Positions 46,613-64,000 of a stretch of 64,000 bases of DNA are shown one piece after another. The notes under the pieces are model-generated. The model saw only the letters and a program-made list of their open reading frames with translations. It was not told the DNA's origin and did no database searches. Origin of the DNA: Lamellibrachia columna (lineage: Eukaryota > Annelida > Polychaeta > Sabellida > Siboglinidae); contig OY759261.1 in the NCBI GenBank assembly GCA_963662155.1, positions 48,053,908 to 48,117,907 on the forward strand. The letters run 5' to 3'. The translations under genes were made by a program, and so were the position numbers. The first letter of the stretch is position 1. Each line of letters opens with the position of its first letter.

Positions 46613-46920
46613 CACTTTTGACTTGACTTGACTTAAATGCATAGGCCATATTGACCCCACGCTGTCTTCCGGGACGTTGCACCCCTCCATCTTGTTCTAT
46701 TTATGGCATGCCGCTCTGCTGTCAACAGCGGGAGCCCAGTATAATTCCTGATATGGTCACTCCACGTCTTCAGTGGCGTGCCTCTTTTCCGCTCTCCGTT
46801 GAAGCATTGTTTGTATGCATGCCTAACGGTGTTATTTCTTGTATACGGCAAACATCCCCAAACCACATGAGTCTTCTGTTTCTGATGACGTCTGTCAGGA
46901 TGAGAGTCTAATGAATGTAA
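46613..46920 (-). pseudogene. LINE 3' end (C-terminal fragment and tail)
   Basis: On the minus strand: VRHAYKQCFNGERKRGTPLK and TWSDHIRNYTGL end in a stop near 46633, the C-terminal pattern of LINE endonuclease/RT polyproteins. After the stop comes an AAGTC-type repeat tail (46613-46634). Severely 5'-truncated. Confidence 0.75.
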
Positions 46921-46975
46921 TGTGTGCACCCAGAACCTGGATGGATACATCATTTCCGTCACAATGAACCATCGC

Positions 46976-47345
46976 ACTATCAATCGAGATGGCCGGGGCT
47001 CGAGGCTAGACCACCGCACTATCAATCGAGATGGCCGGGGATCGAGGCTATACCACCATACTATCAATCGAGATGGCCGGGGCTCGAGGCTAGACCACCG
47101 CACTATCAATCGAGATGGCCGGGGCTCGGTGGCCAGACCACCGCACTATCAATCGAGATGGCCGGGGCTCGACGCTAGACCAACACACTATCAATCGAGA
47201 TGGCCGGGGCTCGAGGCTAGACCACCACACTATCGATCGAGATGGCCGGGGCTCGAGGCTAGACCACCACACTATATATCGAGATGGCCGGGGCTCGAGG
47301 CTAGACCACCGCACTATCGATCGAGATGGCCGGGGCTCGAGGCCA
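46976..47345. repeat. 42-bp minisatellite, about 9 units
   Basis: Units of tcaatcgagatggccggggc followed by tcgaggctagaccaccgcacta. Since 42 is divisible by three, the plus-strand frame 46922-47431 reads a 14-residue repeat (HRTINRDGRGSRL type). There is no other sign of coding, so I treat it as a repeat artefact. Confidence 0.95.
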
Positions 47346-49210
47346 TCTGCTGCCGTTTCGAAGCTTGGGCAATTTTGTTCACCCCACTTTGCTCCAGTTC
47401 ACTCAGCTGTATAAATGAGAATCTAGCTTGAAACAGTGGTGGATAAATATGAAAGAATAGTCTTTGCACAGTAATTGCAGCGTGACTGAAGTCGAGTTGG
47501 TGATGGAATGAACAGGTCTGCCAGGAGTGGAGCGTAGAGCGCTTTGAGCGGTCCTGTTGACGGGATACTGCGCAGTATAAAGTACCTTTATGTTTACAGG
47601 CGAGGTCATCGTCAATAAATATGTCTTACCTTTTCTAAAAGAAATCACTATGAGGGTGGACGTGGGGTTACCAGTAGATGTTATTTTACGTGCACACAAG
47701 GCGGCACAGATACGCAACGCAAGGAACTAACAAACACGATATTGTACGTATACAATTTAATAACCTACTTCAAGTTAACAAAATAATAAGGTGTTATGTT
47801 CAGTAATATAGTTTAACTATAGTGCATGCCAAATGAGTGACGTGAATAAGAACTTATACATATGATACTATTTTCTTGCAAATGTTCCAGTAAGTAATGC
47901 TTTAATCAACAACATTTCGGCTAACGTTACGGTCGTAACATAGTGAGCGTGATATCAACGTTCAGTAAACGTATGACTATGTGGCCGCGAAAGACGTGGC
48001 AAGAATGTAATAGTTAAGTGTATCTCGACCTAACACGATACAAACATCACTTATAAAACATGCGTACGTGCATTCACTCCCACTACCGGTTATGCATAAT
48101 GATAATGTATGTTATGTATATTTACCCTTCACATGACATCCACCATACCAATCACGTGACTGTAACGTGACCGTTTTTAGCAAAATGTCTACCGTTAGTA
48201 CAGGCCGCCTGCTTTACGAATTTCGGCAGGCATAACTACTGAAACTGTTTTTTTATACCGTACATAATGTGCATCTTGTGTTAGAACGACATTTGAGTAA
48301 AATGGCTCCGGTTCGAACCGATTCGTGAATAGCTGGGGCGATTTGAAAATGCGCACTAACTGCTCGAAACCCCAAGATGAAACAATGAGATGACTGAACA
48401 TCCACGTCGTGTTCCATTATTTTGAACCGTTTCGACAATGAAGAAATACGTGTGATATGCATGCACGATCCTGTTTGAAATCAACACGAAACGACTGGCA
48501 AAGCCGATACGTGTATTGGCGAACACATTTGTTACCCGTAATGGAAATAGTGATAACCATCTGGACGTAACGGACATATGGCTATGTTTAATCAGATGTA
48601 CATCCGTTGTTCGCATCGGACACTTGTTGACAGCGGAATGTCCAAGTTCAGTCGGCACCGCTGTTGCAGGGTTTCGTTATTACAATCGGAGTCGCCGGGT
48701 AGCCCTCTCCTTTACAAGGAAAGTTCGCCTCCCGTCTATGTCGGCCATGTCGTTATTTCTGTGCTGTTTCTACATCGTCATTTCTGCTTCATGTCTGCAA
48801 TTCAAAACAGTTTAGCGTAAGTGCTTTCGTATTCAGAAGCTCGTGGACAGCAGTTGCAAAGCGACGTAGCGTATGTTTCTCCGCATGCAGTTGGTGCTCA
48901 ACAACATGATTTGTATATAACAAGGTCACATTTTGAATTGTCGTGTTTGAAATGTGTTTGAATTTGAATTGTATAAAATTCACAGTTGGGAGAATGATAA
49001 ACTACGACAATTTTAAACTATTTGTCGTTATCTGTGTCGTAATTTTCAACCAGCCCCAACCAGACATACGATCTGTTTAATAACGCTGCGGTTATATCGT
49101 GGTTTGTTATGATACGTTTTGGTAAATAACTCATCTGCGGCAATGATTGTTTTCTCCACCAATGATTTGGCATTTTTTATTCCAACACATGACAGATCTA
49201 CGAACAGGAA
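47346..49210. other. Non-coding with SINE-like repeat copy 3
   Basis: 47468-47580 is the third member of the repeat family seen at 35985. The remainder has no recognised gene. Confidence 0.6.
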
Positions 49211-49216
49211 ACGTCG

Positions 49217-49550
49217 TATTTACCACGGAACAATGTTACGACATTGACAACATGTATTTACCACGGAACAATGTTACGGCGTTGACAACATGTATTGACC
49301 ACGGAACAATGTTACGACATTGACAACATGTATTTACCACGGAACAATGTTACGACATTGACAACATGTATTGACCACGGAACAATGTTACGGCATTGAC
49401 AACATGTATTGACCACGGAACAATGTTACGACATTGACAACATGTATTTACCACGGAACAATGTTACGACATTGACAACATGTATTTACCACGGAACAAT
49501 GTTACGGCATTGACAACATGTATTTACCACGGAACAATGTTACAACATTG
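49217..49550. repeat. 38-bp minisatellite, about 9 units
   Basis: Units of accacggaacaatgttacga followed by cattgacaacatgtattt. Two alternating variants (acgac/acggc and atttacc/attgacc). Confidence 0.95.
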
Positions 49551-49906
49551 AAAAAAAATATCAATCGTTTCGTGGTTTTAAATTAATAATAGTAAAACGC
49601 CACTTTCACAGAGTGCTCTATGGCGTTTTACCTCGCACTACTACTGATTAAAGTATACATTTTATAGATAAAACAAAAAATGTGAGACACGAAAATAAAT
49701 AAATACAAATAAATAGATAAATAAATGTCAGACTATATAAAAGATTATGTGTGAAACGTATACAACATGGCAAAACGATATACATCAACTGTGAACAAAA
49801 TAAGAACTAAATTAAGAATTAAAAAGTCCCTTTCAACATATAAAGGAGTTCGGTGTATTCTTGCTTAAATAACGACGACGCCGGACCACGAAGCGGTTAC
49901 ATACGT
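49551..49906 (-). other. 3' flank of the VWA/EGF gene
   Basis: AT-rich DNA after the stop codon at 49907-49909, probably the 3'UTR. I found no canonical AATAAA on the minus strand close by. Confidence 0.5.
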
Positions 49907-63628
<13,722 letters not shown>

Positions 63629-63770
63629 CTGTAACGAACAGCGCGTGAGCGAAACAACGGTGTTGGCAGATTCGGTAAATTAGCTGCAGTTTCGAACGGA
63701 GAATTCGTATATCCGTATATTTAATTGCAAACAAGATTGAAACATTCAGAGAATACAAACGAGTTTCTTA

Positions 63771-64000
<230 letters not shown>

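Noticed and set aside
46922..47431. 169-residue frame with a 14-residue repeat
   Set aside because: A 42-bp minisatellite is a multiple of three, so it stays open by chance; no start context, homology or partner exon.

Overview
This is an animal (metazoan) nuclear window. It has introns with GT-AG borders, microsatellites and minisatellites, and relics of LINE, hAT, MULE and Tc1-like elements. It also holds animal gene families: GALNT glycosyltransferase, cytochrome c and an extracellular VWA/EGF protein. Transposon content and protein style suggest a marine invertebrate, but the species cannot be named from the sequence. One run of 200 Ns (13243-13442) marks an assembly gap.

Layout. 1-12.9 kb is mostly non-coding: a 5'-truncated LINE (2.55-4.7 kb), a Tc1-like fragment (5.1 kb), a hAT element with terminal repeats (6389-8812) and simple repeats. 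13.0-21.0 kb holds, on the minus strand, three decayed exons of a GALNT-like gene (exon 1 ~20.7-20.95, exon 2 19.3-19.5, exon 3 13.0-13.2 kb). Its second intron contains a 4-kb Maverick/Polinton (adintovirus-like) structural block on the plus strand: membrane protein, penton-like protein, basic pX-like protein, major capsid protein and maturation protease. 22.2-25.0 kb has a second, broken copy of the capsid-protease end, framed by inverted repeats rich in telomere-like CCCTAA. 25.1-27.1 kb has a strong hairpin, a minisatellite and a broken FLYWCH/MULE transposase. 28.2-31.4 kb has the plus-strand GALNT exons 1-3, which are intact and divergent to the minus-strand set. No later GALNT exon was found for either copy.

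32.5 kb carries a lone cytochrome c 3' exon. 37.97-38.96 kb carries a two-exon cytochrome c gene whose last exon lacks the axial methionine and the C-terminal helix. 40.1-42.5 kb is a second hAT copy with a perfect 8-bp target duplication. 43.2-45.7 kb is a 32-bp satellite of about 78 units. 46.6-49.6 kb has a LINE end and two more minisatellites.

49.9-63.6 kb is the best gene in the window. On the minus strand, 14 exons join without a frame break (my manual splice calls) into about 1,233 residues: the second half of one VWA domain, then VWA2, VWA3, EGF1, VWA4, EGF2, VWA5, EGF3, VWA6 and a stop. Its 5' end lies beyond the right edge. Module borders are all phase 1, the signature of exon shuffling. 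The product should be a secreted matrix- or coat-type adhesive protein.
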